Shown: positions 17,822-25,170 of the stretch, piece after piece | Numbering within the stretch: position 1 is the first letter of the stretch | How the letters are laid out: each line of letters starts with the position of its first letter | Source: Comamonadaceae bacterium | GTDB lineage: Bacteria; Pseudomonadota; Gammaproteobacteria; Burkholderiales; Burkholderiaceae_C | DNA: 47,941 nucleotides | Assembly: GCA_947375135.1 (NCBI GenBank) | Contig: CANCER010000027.1 | Location: 1 to 47,941, forward strand | Reading direction: 5' to 3' | Notes under the pieces: model-generated | The model's database searches: none | Seen by the model: the letters and a program-made list of their open reading frames with translations, nothing else | Told to the model about the DNA's origin: nothing | Translations under genes and position numbers: made by a program

Positions 17822-18825
17822 GGAATCTGCATTCTGAAAAGAGGGAGCCGTTCGCCGACCTTGATGCCGCGCGCATTGCGCAACAGCCTTGCGCGCCAGG
17901 GTTCCAAGAGCTTGCGCTGCGCGTCGTCCAGCCAGCCGAGCTGGTCCAGCACTTCGACGGTGGCGGCAAACAGCGCGGGCTTGTTGCCGTCGATGACCTT
18001 GATGGCCAGGGCCTCGCCCCGGCTCTTGCTGCCGATCACCTGAACGCCGTCGGCCCCCACCTTGCTGACCCAGTCGCCGCGCCCGGCCTGCATAAAGGCC
18101 AGGTCGTTGCGGCCGGTGCCGCTGACCATCCAGGGCTGGGCCGTCATGGCCTCACTCAGCAAGGCAAAGCTGGCGCCGAATTCGGCATCGGCCTTGCCAC
18201 TGGCCAGGCGCGCATAGCCGTAGGCCAGTTTCGAGAGCGGCATGGCGTAGTTGGGTGCGGAGCAGCCGTCTATGCCCATCTTCAAATCGTCCGCGTCCAT
18301 ACCGACAGCGCGCGCCACGTCACGGCGTATGGCCTGCTGCAGCGGATGGTCCACGGCAATGTAATCCTCGGTCGTCCAGCCCTGCTGCACGCAGTGCGCC
18401 AGAAAACCCGCATGTTTGCCGCTGCAGTTGTTGTGGCGCTCGTCAAATTCCAGGCCTTCGGGCGGGCTTTGGTCGAGCAGGGTGAAGAGGCCTGGCACAT
18501 GGCAGCCGCAGCGCAGAGTGCGGTAGCTGAGGCCCGCCTTGCCCAGCATGGATTCGGCCGCCGCCACATGGGCGTCCTCGCCGTTGTGGCTGGCGCAGAG
18601 CATGGCGATTTCGGGCTGCGTAAAACCGAACTGCGCCGGACCGCCAGCCTGCATAAAGGGCAGGGCCTGCAGGGCTTTCAGGGTGGATCGGCTGAAGGTG
18701 CGCAGGTGGGCGTCGCCGGCATACGACACCAGCTTGCCGCGCGTGTTGACCACGGCCACGGAGCCGAAGTGCAGGCATTCCTGCAGGCCGCCGCGCGTGA
18801 GTTGTATCAGAGGTTCCAGCGTCAT
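17818..18825 (-). CDS. L-asparaginase, Rhizobium etli ReAV type (class 3)
   Basis: Hydrolyses asparagine to aspartate and ammonia. It is 335 residues from the ATG at 18825, chosen because GGGAG lies 5 bases upstream; an ATG at 18843 would add six residues. It belongs to the serine-beta-lactamase-like asparaginases, unrelated to E. coli AnsA/AnsB. The SxxK pair is Ser47/Lys50 (SRSTLK), Ser79 lies in ASHNGED, and the probable zinc site is Cys134 and Lys137 (NNCSGKH) with Cys188 (DGCSAPN). All match the characterised R. etli enzyme's residues with a one-residue offset. It overlaps the arginase gene by 4 bases, forming a nitrogen-release operon. Confidence 0.92.
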   Translation of the reverse strand: MTLEPLIQLTRGGLQECLHFGSVAVVNTRGKLVSYAGDAHLRTFSRSTLKALQALPFMQAGGPAQFGFTQPEIAMLCASHNGEDAHVAAAESMLGKAGLSYRTLRCGCHVPGLFTLLDQSPPEGLEFDERHNNCSGKHAGFLAHCVQQGWTTEDYIAVDHPLQQAIRRDVARAVGMDADDLKMGIDGCSAPNYAMPLSKLAYGYARLASGKADAEFGASFALLSEAMTAQPWMVSGTGRNDLAFMQAGRGDWVSKVGADGVQVIGSKSRGEALAIKVIDGNKPALFAATVEVLDQLGWLDDAQRKLLEPWRARLLRNARGIKVGERLPLFRMQIP

Positions 18826-18957
18826 ATTTACTCCCGAATTCATGCATAGTCACAAGAGGCCTAGCATAGACGTTTGCGAACCTTGCCCCCAACGCAAAAA
18901 CCCGCAAGACCGTCGTGGCTGCCTATACTGCACCTTACGACTTCAGCCAGGTGCAAC

Positions 18958-19797
18958 ATGCTTTCTTCTGAACAGATACAGCGTTACCGACAGGACGGTT
19001 TTCTCGCTTTGCCGGACTTTAAAAGCACAGCCGAGATCGCCGGCCTGCGGGCACGCGCGGAAAAGATGGTGGACGACTTTGACCCGGCCAGCAGCAAGAC
19101 CATCTTCACCACCCATGAGCAGGTTCGCGCGGTAGACCGCTACTTTCTGGATTCGGCCACGTGCAGCAGTTGCTTCTTCGAGGAGGAGGCCTTTGATGCG
19201 CAGGGTCAGTTGAAGCAGGCCAAGGCTTTGTCCATCAACAAAATCGGCCACGCCATGCACGACCTGGATCCGGTGTTTGGCGCCTTCTCGCGCGGCCCGG
19301 CGCTGGCCGCACTGGCGGCAGAGCTGGGCCTGGTCGAGCCGCAGATATGGCAGTCCATGTACATCTTCAAGCAGCCGGGCATCGGCGGGGAGGTGGGTTG
19401 GCACCAGGATGCCACTTTTTTTGACAGCACGCCCATCAGCGTCACCACCTTCTGGTTTGCCCTGGAAGATGCCACGCTGATGAATGGCTGCCTCTGGGTG
19501 GAGGTGGGCGGGCAGCGCAGCCCCATGCGCGAGCGCTTTGTGCGCCGCGGAGATGTGGTGACCATGGAAAAGCTGGACCTCACGCCCTGGCCCGACAGTC
19601 GCAGCGCCGTGCCGCTGGAAGTGAAGGCCGGCACCCTGGTGGTGTTCCATGGCCTGCTTCCGCACTACAGCGCACCCAACCGTTCGGCGCATTCGCGCCA
19701 TGCCTATACGCTGCATGTGACCGATGGCAGCACGGCCTACGCGCCCACCAACTGGATTCAGCGCGGTGCCGACTTCCCCGTGCGCGGCTTTGTCTAG
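18958..19797 (+). CDS. Phytanoyl-CoA dioxygenase (PhyH/PHYHD1-like) family protein
   Basis: Fe(II)/2-oxoglutarate-dependent oxygenase of the PhyH family, 279 residues from ATG 18958. Iron ligands are likely His149 and Asp151 (GWHQD) and His236 (LLPHYS), with a downstream arginine (RHAY) for 2-oxoglutarate. The segments QSMYIFKQPGIGGEV and ALEDATLMNGCLW resemble the animal PHYHD1 subgroup more than true phytanoyl-CoA hydroxylase. The substrate is unknown. It is divergent from the asparaginase gene, and a TATACT hexamer at 18924-18929 may be its -10 element. The class V aminotransferase starts 94 bases downstream on the same strand. Confidence 0.85.
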   Translation: MLSSEQIQRYRQDGFLALPDFKSTAEIAGLRARAEKMVDDFDPASSKTIFTTHEQVRAVDRYFLDSATCSSCFFEEEAFDAQGQLKQAKALSINKIGHAMHDLDPVFGAFSRGPALAALAAELGLVEPQIWQSMYIFKQPGIGGEVGWHQDATFFDSTPISVTTFWFALEDATLMNGCLWVEVGGQRSPMRERFVRRGDVVTMEKLDLTPWPDSRSAVPLEVKAGTLVVFHGLLPHYSAPNRSAHSRHAYTLHVTDGSTAYAPTNWIQRGADFPVRGFV

Positions 19798-19891
19798 TAC
19801 CCAGGCAGTCCGTACAGCAGCGCGAAAGTGGCTTGCGTGCTAAGCTGCCAAGCCGTATTCAAAACACTACTTACTGACGGAGACACTCACC

Positions 19892-21055
19892 ATGCCAGGA
19901 CTCGTACCCCTTATTGACCCGGACGGCTTGCTCGAATTTTCGGTGGTCTACACCGACCGTGCGCTCAACCACATGTCGCAGCGCTTTCAGGGCGTGATGA
20001 AGGACATCTCCGCCATGTTGAAAGAGGTGTACCACGCACCAAGCGTGGCCCTGGTGCCTGGCAGCGGCACCTTCGGCATGGAGGCCGTCGCGCGCCAGTT
20101 CGCCACCGGCAAGAAGGCCCTGGTGCTGCGCAACGGCTGGTTCAGCTACCGCTGGACGCAAATTTTTGACATGGGCAACATCCCGTCGGAATCCACTGTG
20201 CTCAAGGCACGCCGCACCAGCGACGCCAGGCAGTCACCCTGGGTACCCTGCCCGATCGCCGAAGTGGTGGCCACCATTCGCGAGAAGAAACCCGATGTGG
20301 TGTTCGCCCCCCACGTGGAAACCTCCGCCGGCATGATCCTGCCTGACGACTACCTGCGTGCCGTGGCCGACGCCGTGCACGAAGTGGGCGGCCTGTTTGT
20401 GCTGGACTGCATTGCGTCCGGCGCACTCTGGGTCAACATGGAAGCACTGGGTGTGGACCTGCTGGTTACCGCGCCGCAAAAAGGCTGGAGCGGCTCCCCC
20501 TGCTGCGCCATGGTGATGCTGAGTGCGCGGGCCCGTGCCGCCATCGAAGGCACCACCAGCACCAGCTTTGCCTGTGACCTGAAAAAGTGGCTGCAGATCA
20601 TGGAGACCTATGAAAAGGGCGGCCATGCCTACCACACGACCATGCCTACCGACGCGCTGATCCGCCTGCGCGAGGTGATGACCGAGACCCGTGATTACGG
20701 TTTCGAGAAAGTCCGCCAGGAGCAGATCGCGCTGGGCACCAAGGTGCGCGCGCTGTTTGAAAGCCGCGGCATTGTCAGCGTGGCCGCCGAGGGCTTCAAG
20801 GCGCCCGGCGTGGTGGTGAGTTTTACGACCGACGCCGAGATGCAGAGCAGCAAAAAGTTCCTGGCGCTGGGCTTGCAAACCGCCGCCGGTGTGCCCCTGC
20901 AGTGCGACGAACCTGCTGATTTCATGACCTTCCGCGTCGGCCTGTTCGGTCTGGAAAAACTGCACAACGTGGACCGTAGCGTGGACCACCTGGCAGGCGC
21001 TCTGGATGCCATGGGCATTACAGCGCCAGCCTCTGCCGAGGCGGTCGCGGCCTGA
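19892..21055 (+). CDS. Class V aminotransferase, alanine/serine-glyoxylate aminotransferase-like
   Basis: PLP enzyme of 387 residues of the class V (AGAT/SGAT-like) family, which typically transfers an amino group from alanine or serine to glyoxylate. PLP contacts visible are GSGTFGMEA (residues 57-65), Asp172 (FVLDCIASG) and the Schiff-base Lys197 (APQKGWSG). A GGAG ribosome-binding site lies upstream of the ATG. It is downstream of the PhyH-like gene and convergent, with a 15-base gap, on the glcD-lrgAB-aminotransferase operon. The proximity to glycolate oxidase subunit GlcD supports a glyoxylate role. Related members include 2-aminoethylphosphonate transaminases, so the substrate is not certain. 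Confidence 0.82.
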   Translation: MPGLVPLIDPDGLLEFSVVYTDRALNHMSQRFQGVMKDISAMLKEVYHAPSVALVPGSGTFGMEAVARQFATGKKALVLRNGWFSYRWTQIFDMGNIPSESTVLKARRTSDARQSPWVPCPIAEVVATIREKKPDVVFAPHVETSAGMILPDDYLRAVADAVHEVGGLFVLDCIASGALWVNMEALGVDLLVTAPQKGWSGSPCCAMVMLSARARAAIEGTTSTSFACDLKKWLQIMETYEKGGHAYHTTMPTDALIRLREVMTETRDYGFEKVRQEQIALGTKVRALFESRGIVSVAAEGFKAPGVVVSFTTDAEMQSSKKFLALGLQTAAGVPLQCDEPADFMTFRVGLFGLEKLHNVDRSVDHLAGALDAMGITAPASAEAVAA

Positions 21056-21070
21056 AAGCCTGGGGGATGA

Positions 21071-22246
21071 TTAGGCTGGATTCTTTTCCAGCCAGCCCTT
21101 GAGCCGTTCCACACCCAGATGCAGGCGCGCGATGTCCTTGGAGGCGAAGCACCAGCGCAGCCAGCCGTTGGCCTCGGGCGCAAAGGCATTGCCGGGCGCG
21201 AGGCCCAGGCCGGCCTCCTGCACCAGGCGCCTGGCAATGGTCAGCGAGTCACCCGCCACGGGCAGCTTGAAGAAGGCGTACATGCCGCCCTTGGGTGTGG
21301 CCAGTTCCAGGCCGGGGAGCGCTTGCAGCGCAGGCACCAACGCATCGCGGCAGGCCTTTAAATGCGCCACCACCCGCGGCGTCACCTCGCCCGCACGTTC
21401 CAACGCAGTGATTCCGGCGCGTTGCACAAACACCGGGGCACAAGAGGTGTTGAACTCGATCAGCTTCCCCATAGAGGCTGTCATGGCCGGCGGCATGACC
21501 AGCCAGCCCAGGCGCCAACCGGTCATCAGATAGCTTTTGGAAAAACTGTGCACCACCACCAGCCGGTCTTCCGGTTGCGACTGGTCCAGAAAGCTGGGGG
21601 CACAGGCGTGTTCACTGGGTGCGTAGTAGAGGTTCTCATACACCTCGTCGGACAGTATCCAGGTGCCCGTCTTGCGGCAATGTTCAAGAATAGTGCGCTG
21701 TTCTGCGGGCTCCAGCGTCCAGCCGGTCGGGTTGTTGGGGGCGTTCACGATCAGTAGCCTGGTGGCCGGGGTGATGGCAGCCAGCAGCGCGTCCAGATCC
21801 AGCGTCCAGGCACCGTCTTTGGGCTGCAGGCTGACGGTGCGCAATTTGCCGCCCATGATCAGCGCCTGCGCTGTCAGATTTGGCCAGACAGGGGTCACGG
21901 CTACCACTTCGTCGCCCGGGTCGACCAGGGCCTGCACCGCCAGCATCAAGGCGTTGACACCGCCACTGGTCACGCCAATGCGTGCAGGCGCGATGCCGCC
22001 CGGGTGTTGCGGGTGCTTGGCCGACAGGGCCTGCGCAATGCCCGTGCGCAGTTCCGGCAGGCCCATGTTGTGGGCGTAAAAGGTTTCACCCTGCTGCAGC
22101 GAATCAACTGCGGCTTGGCGGATGGACTCCGGGGTGACCTCATCGCTCTCGCCAAACCAGAAGGCCAGCACATCGCTGCGGCCCAGGCCGGCATTGGCTA
22201 CTTCGCGGATTTTGGATTCTTCAAGGTTCAGGATAGTGCTGCGCAT
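21071..22246 (-). CDS. Class I/II pyridoxal-phosphate aminotransferase
   Basis: 391-residue fold-type I aminotransferase. Motifs: NAPNNPTGW (residues 168-176), Asp200 in LSDEVYENL, the PLP lysine Lys237 in HSFSKSYLMTGWRLGW, and a C-terminal substrate arginine region (NGWLRWCFA). It resembles the aspartate/aromatic-type subgroup, but the amino donor cannot be fixed. It follows lrgB by 28 bases and is probably the last gene of a glcD-lrgA-lrgB-aminotransferase transcript. In that context it could use glyoxylate as acceptor, which is an inference. Confidence 0.9.
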   Translation of the reverse strand: MRSTILNLEESKIREVANAGLGRSDVLAFWFGESDEVTPESIRQAAVDSLQQGETFYAHNMGLPELRTGIAQALSAKHPQHPGGIAPARIGVTSGGVNALMLAVQALVDPGDEVVAVTPVWPNLTAQALIMGGKLRTVSLQPKDGAWTLDLDALLAAITPATRLLIVNAPNNPTGWTLEPAEQRTILEHCRKTGTWILSDEVYENLYYAPSEHACAPSFLDQSQPEDRLVVVHSFSKSYLMTGWRLGWLVMPPAMTASMGKLIEFNTSCAPVFVQRAGITALERAGEVTPRVVAHLKACRDALVPALQALPGLELATPKGGMYAFFKLPVAGDSLTIARRLVQEAGLGLAPGNAFAPEANGWLRWCFASKDIARLHLGVERLKGWLEKNPA

Positions 22247-22274
22247 GGTGCGAATGGCTCGTGTGAAAACAAGC

Positions 22275-23000
22275 TCACAGCATACGCGCGACCAGCGGAA
22301 TCAGCACCGAGGCAAACACCACTTGCAGGCCCAAAGCGAGCGCAGCCCAGGCCCCTGCGTCGGCGTGCACCTGCATGGCACGCGCAGCACCGATGCCGTG
22401 CGCGGCCGTGCCCAGCGCAAAGCCGCGCGCCATCCAGCCGGTTGCGTCCGTGCCGATGCGCAGCAGGTCAAACAGGTATTTGCCCGAGAGCGCCCCGACC
22501 ATGCCGGTGACCACCGCAAAAACGGCGGCGAGCGCCGGTATGCCTCCAATCTTTTCTGCCACGCCCATGGCCACCGGCGCGGTGACCGACTTGGGTGCGA
22601 GCGACAGCAGCACGTCATGCGGCAGGTCCAGCAGCCAGGCCAGGGCGGTGGCGCTGAGGGCCGCTGCCGCACCACCGGCCAGCGAGGCAATCGCAAAGCT
22701 GCCGAAGCGTGCGCGCAGCACGGCACGGCGCAGCCACAGCGGCCAGGCCAGCGCCACCACGGCAGGGCCGAGCAGGAAGTGGATGAACTGCGCGCCGGAA
22801 AAATACGTGGGATAGGCGGTGCCGGTCAGCGTCAGACCCACCGCCAGGATCAACACCGACCACAACACCGGGTTGGCCCATGCCGCCTGGCCCATATGGC
22901 CATAAAAGGCTTGCGTGATCACATAGACCAGCAGCGTGGCCGTCAGGCCGAACAGCGGCGTGGAAGAGAGGTAGACCCAGAGCTGTACGAAGTCAGCCAT
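22275..23000 (-). CDS. lrgB: LrgB family membrane protein (possible glycolate/glycerate permease half)
   Basis: 241-residue inner-membrane protein with about seven hydrophobic helices, matching the LrgB/CidB/YohK family; KSVTAPVAMGVAEKIGG is the family signature. The ATG at 23000 overlaps the lrgA end by 8 bases; a longer frame upstream is composed of lrgA antisense-style sequence and is rejected. LrgB partners LrgA. In Gram-positives the pair affects autolysis and pyruvate uptake, while the fused plant homologue PLGG1 is the chloroplast glycolate/glycerate transporter. Placement directly behind glcD argues for a small hydroxyacid permease here. Confidence 0.92.
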   Translation of the reverse strand: MADFVQLWVYLSSTPLFGLTATLLVYVITQAFYGHMGQAAWANPVLWSVLILAVGLTLTGTAYPTYFSGAQFIHFLLGPAVVALAWPLWLRRAVLRARFGSFAIASLAGGAAAALSATALAWLLDLPHDVLLSLAPKSVTAPVAMGVAEKIGGIPALAAVFAVVTGMVGALSGKYLFDLLRIGTDATGWMARGFALGTAAHGIGAARAMQVHADAGAWAALALGLQVVFASVLIPLVARML

Positions 23001-23397
23001 GCAGTGCCTCGTCGCCCTGCGCTGTGGCCGGTTCCGAGGCCACAGCGTCTGCCTTCGCGTGCCCACGCATCAATGCGCGAAGCACCAGCGCCGTCACGGC
23101 CAGACTGATCCAGGTGGACAGCACGATGACGATGGCAATCCGTACGCCGTATGTGCCCAGCACGTCCAGATGCGTCATGACGCCCACGCCCACCGGCACA
23201 AACAGCAAGGAGAGGTGCTGCAGCAAGAACTCCGCGACAACATGCACGCTGTCGTTCACGATGGGCCAGCGCAAGGCGAACAACAGAAGCAGCATGCCCA
23301 CCACCGGCCCTGGCAGCGGCAGATGCAGGCTGCGCGAAATCACTTCACCAATGGATTGCAGCAGCAAGAGCCAGGTAATGCCGCGCAGTGCCTGCAT
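22993..23397 (-). CDS. lrgA: LrgA/CidA family membrane protein
   Basis: 134-residue protein with four predicted membrane helices and a polar, alanine-rich C-terminal tail (about residues 112-134). The family motif LPLPGPVVGMLLL lies in helix 2, and VPVGVGVMTHLDVL follows. It partners LrgB, whose gene overlaps by 8 bases. It lies 26 bases after the glcD stop on the same strand, so glcD, lrgA and lrgB are probably one transcript. The murein-hydrolase-export label often attached to this family is unlikely to be the function in this metabolic setting. Confidence 0.92.
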   Translation of the reverse strand: MQALRGITWLLLLQSIGEVISRSLHLPLPGPVVGMLLLLFALRWPIVNDSVHVVAEFLLQHLSLLFVPVGVGVMTHLDVLGTYGVRIAIVIVLSTWISLAVTALVLRALMRGHAKADAVASEPATAQGDEALHG

Positions 23398-23423
23398 GGG
23401 TGCAACTCCGGGGCCACGCGGCC

Positions 23424-24926
23424 CTAGAAGCGTTCCAACTCGGGGTGCTTGATCTGCCCGCCGCGCACCAGCATGCGGCCGTACTCGGCGCAGCGGTGCA
23501 GGGTGGGAATCACCTTGCCGGGGTTGAGCAGGCCCTTGGTGTCAAAGGCTGCTTTGAGCGCAAACATCTGCGCGTTCTCTTCGGAAGAAAACTGCACGCA
23601 CATGCTGTTGAGTTTTTCCACGCCCACGCCATGCTCGCCGGTCACCGTGCCACCCATGGCCACACTGGTTTCCAGGATGTCGGCGCCAAACAGCTCGCAG
23701 CGGTGCAGTTGGTCGGCGTCGCTGGCATCAAACAGAATCAGCGGGTGCAGATTGCCGTCACCGGCGTGGAACACATTGCAGCAGCGCAACTGGTACTTCT
23801 TTTCCATCTCGGCAATCGCCAGGAGGATATCGGCCAGGCGCTTGCGCGGGATGGTGCTGTCCATGCACATGTAGTCGGGGCTGATGCGCCCGGACGCGGG
23901 AAAGGCGTTCTTGCGCCCGCTCCAGAAGCGCATGCGCTCGGCCTCGCTGTTGCTCACTGCAATCGCGGTGGCGCCGGCGGCGGTGAGCACGGCGCTCATG
24001 CGGCCGATTTCTTCTTCCACCTCTTCGGGGGTGCCGTCGCTCTCGCACAGCAGAATGGCGGCGGCATTCAGGTCGTAGCCGGCATGCACATAGTCTTCCA
24101 CGGCGGCGGTCATGGGCTTGTCCATCATCTCAAGGCCGGCCGGGATGATGCCCGCGGCAATCACCTGCGCCACCGCCTCACCGGCCTTGCGCACATCGTC
24201 AAAGCTGGCCATGATGCAGCGCGCCAGCATGGGCTTGGGAATGAGCTTGACAGTGACCTCGGTGGTCACGGCCAGCATGCCTTCGCTGCCAATGACGATG
24301 CTCAGGAACTCGTAGCCGGGTTCATCCAGCGCATCGCTGCCGAATTGAATAGGTTCGCCCTCCATGGTGAAGCCGCGCACCTTCTGGATGTTATGCAGGG
24401 TCAGGCCGTACTTCAGGCAATGTACGCCGCCCGAGTTTTCCGCCACATTGCCGCCAATGGTGCAGGCGATCTGGCTGCTGGGGTCGGGCGCGTAATAGAG
24501 GCCGTAGGGAGAGGCCGCCTCGCTGATGGCCAGGTTGCGCACACCGCATTGGACAACGGCCGTGCGGCTGCGCTTGTCGATTTTCAGGATCTTGTTGAAT
24601 TTGGCTAGCGACAGGGTCACACCCAGCGGGTTGGGCATGGCGCCGCCTGAGAGTCCGGTGCCGGCGCCGCGTGCCACCACCGGCACATTGAGCACGTAAC
24701 AGGCCTTCAGCACGGCCGCGACCTGCGCTTCGGTTTCCGGCAGGGCCACCAGCAGGGGGCGGGCGCGGTAGGCGGTCAGGCCGTCGCACTCATAGGGCGT
24801 GGTGTCCTCGCTCTGGTAGAGCAGGGCGTGGGCGGGCAGCAGGGGCTTGAGGGCCTGCAGCACCTGGGCCTGGCGTTCGGCGCGTTGCAGCAGTTCGTGG
24901 GTGGCCGGGGCCGTGGGCGCGTTCAT
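23424..24926 (-). CDS. glcD: Glycolate oxidase subunit GlcD (FAD-linked)
   Basis: 500-residue FAD-binding (PCMH-type) dehydrogenase, closely similar along its whole length to E. coli GlcD. Visible segments are PYECDGLTAYR (44-54), the FAD loop ARGAGTGLSGG (85-95), DPSSQIACTIGGNVAEN, RKNAFPASGRISPDY, NVFHAGDGNLHP and the C-terminal TLHRCAEYGR followed by PELERF. GlcD oxidises glycolate to glyoxylate together with GlcE and GlcF (the iron-sulfur subunit). Neither of those genes is next to it, which is unusual; they must be elsewhere or GlcD works with other partners. Instead lrgA-lrgB and an aminotransferase follow on the same strand. D-lactate oxidation is a possible side activity. Confidence 0.93.
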   Translation of the reverse strand: MNAPTAPATHELLQRAERQAQVLQALKPLLPAHALLYQSEDTTPYECDGLTAYRARPLLVALPETEAQVAAVLKACYVLNVPVVARGAGTGLSGGAMPNPLGVTLSLAKFNKILKIDKRSRTAVVQCGVRNLAISEAASPYGLYYAPDPSSQIACTIGGNVAENSGGVHCLKYGLTLHNIQKVRGFTMEGEPIQFGSDALDEPGYEFLSIVIGSEGMLAVTTEVTVKLIPKPMLARCIMASFDDVRKAGEAVAQVIAAGIIPAGLEMMDKPMTAAVEDYVHAGYDLNAAAILLCESDGTPEEVEEEIGRMSAVLTAAGATAIAVSNSEAERMRFWSGRKNAFPASGRISPDYMCMDSTIPRKRLADILLAIAEMEKKYQLRCCNVFHAGDGNLHPLILFDASDADQLHRCELFGADILETSVAMGGTVTGEHGVGVEKLNSMCVQFSSEENAQMFALKAAFDTKGLLNPGKVIPTLHRCAEYGRMLVRGGQIKHPELERF

Positions 24927-25170
24927 GGGATGGTTTCTTGCGGTGAGGTTGCCACTGTAGCGCCGTGTAGCGCTCGGGTGCGTGAAAAATATTGCAGCGT
25001 GCCCTGAAAGCGTGGCGCCCGTGCCGGTTCACGGCGCATGGACTGCTGCGAATTCCCGCCACGGGCCGCCTCAGGGCGGGAACATCGCTGCCAGGGTGTA
25101 AGAAACAGGCACGTAGCGCGACCAACTTGTTGCCAATCGTTGTTGGAAAAATTTAACCAGAGGGTGTCGC
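24927..25170. promoter_or_regulatory. Divergent glcD / ferric-reductase-like control region
   Basis: A 244-base non-coding gap between divergent genes. It holds a direct repeat TGTAGCGC at 24956-24963 and 24966-24973, ten bases apart, with a further GTAGCGC near 25113, and an 8-bp inverted repeat TTCCCGCC (25053-25060) / GGCGGGAA (25075-25082) with a 14-base spacer. These are candidate regulator sites; no matching regulator is adjacent. A GAGGG-like ribosome-binding site lies about 7 bases before the GTG at 25171. No obvious ORF. Confidence 0.45.

Noticed and set aside
22275..23397. LrgA/LrgB as a holin-like murein hydrolase regulator
   Set aside because: The label comes from Gram-positive work; the linkage with glcD and the PLGG1 homology make a metabolite permease the better hypothesis.
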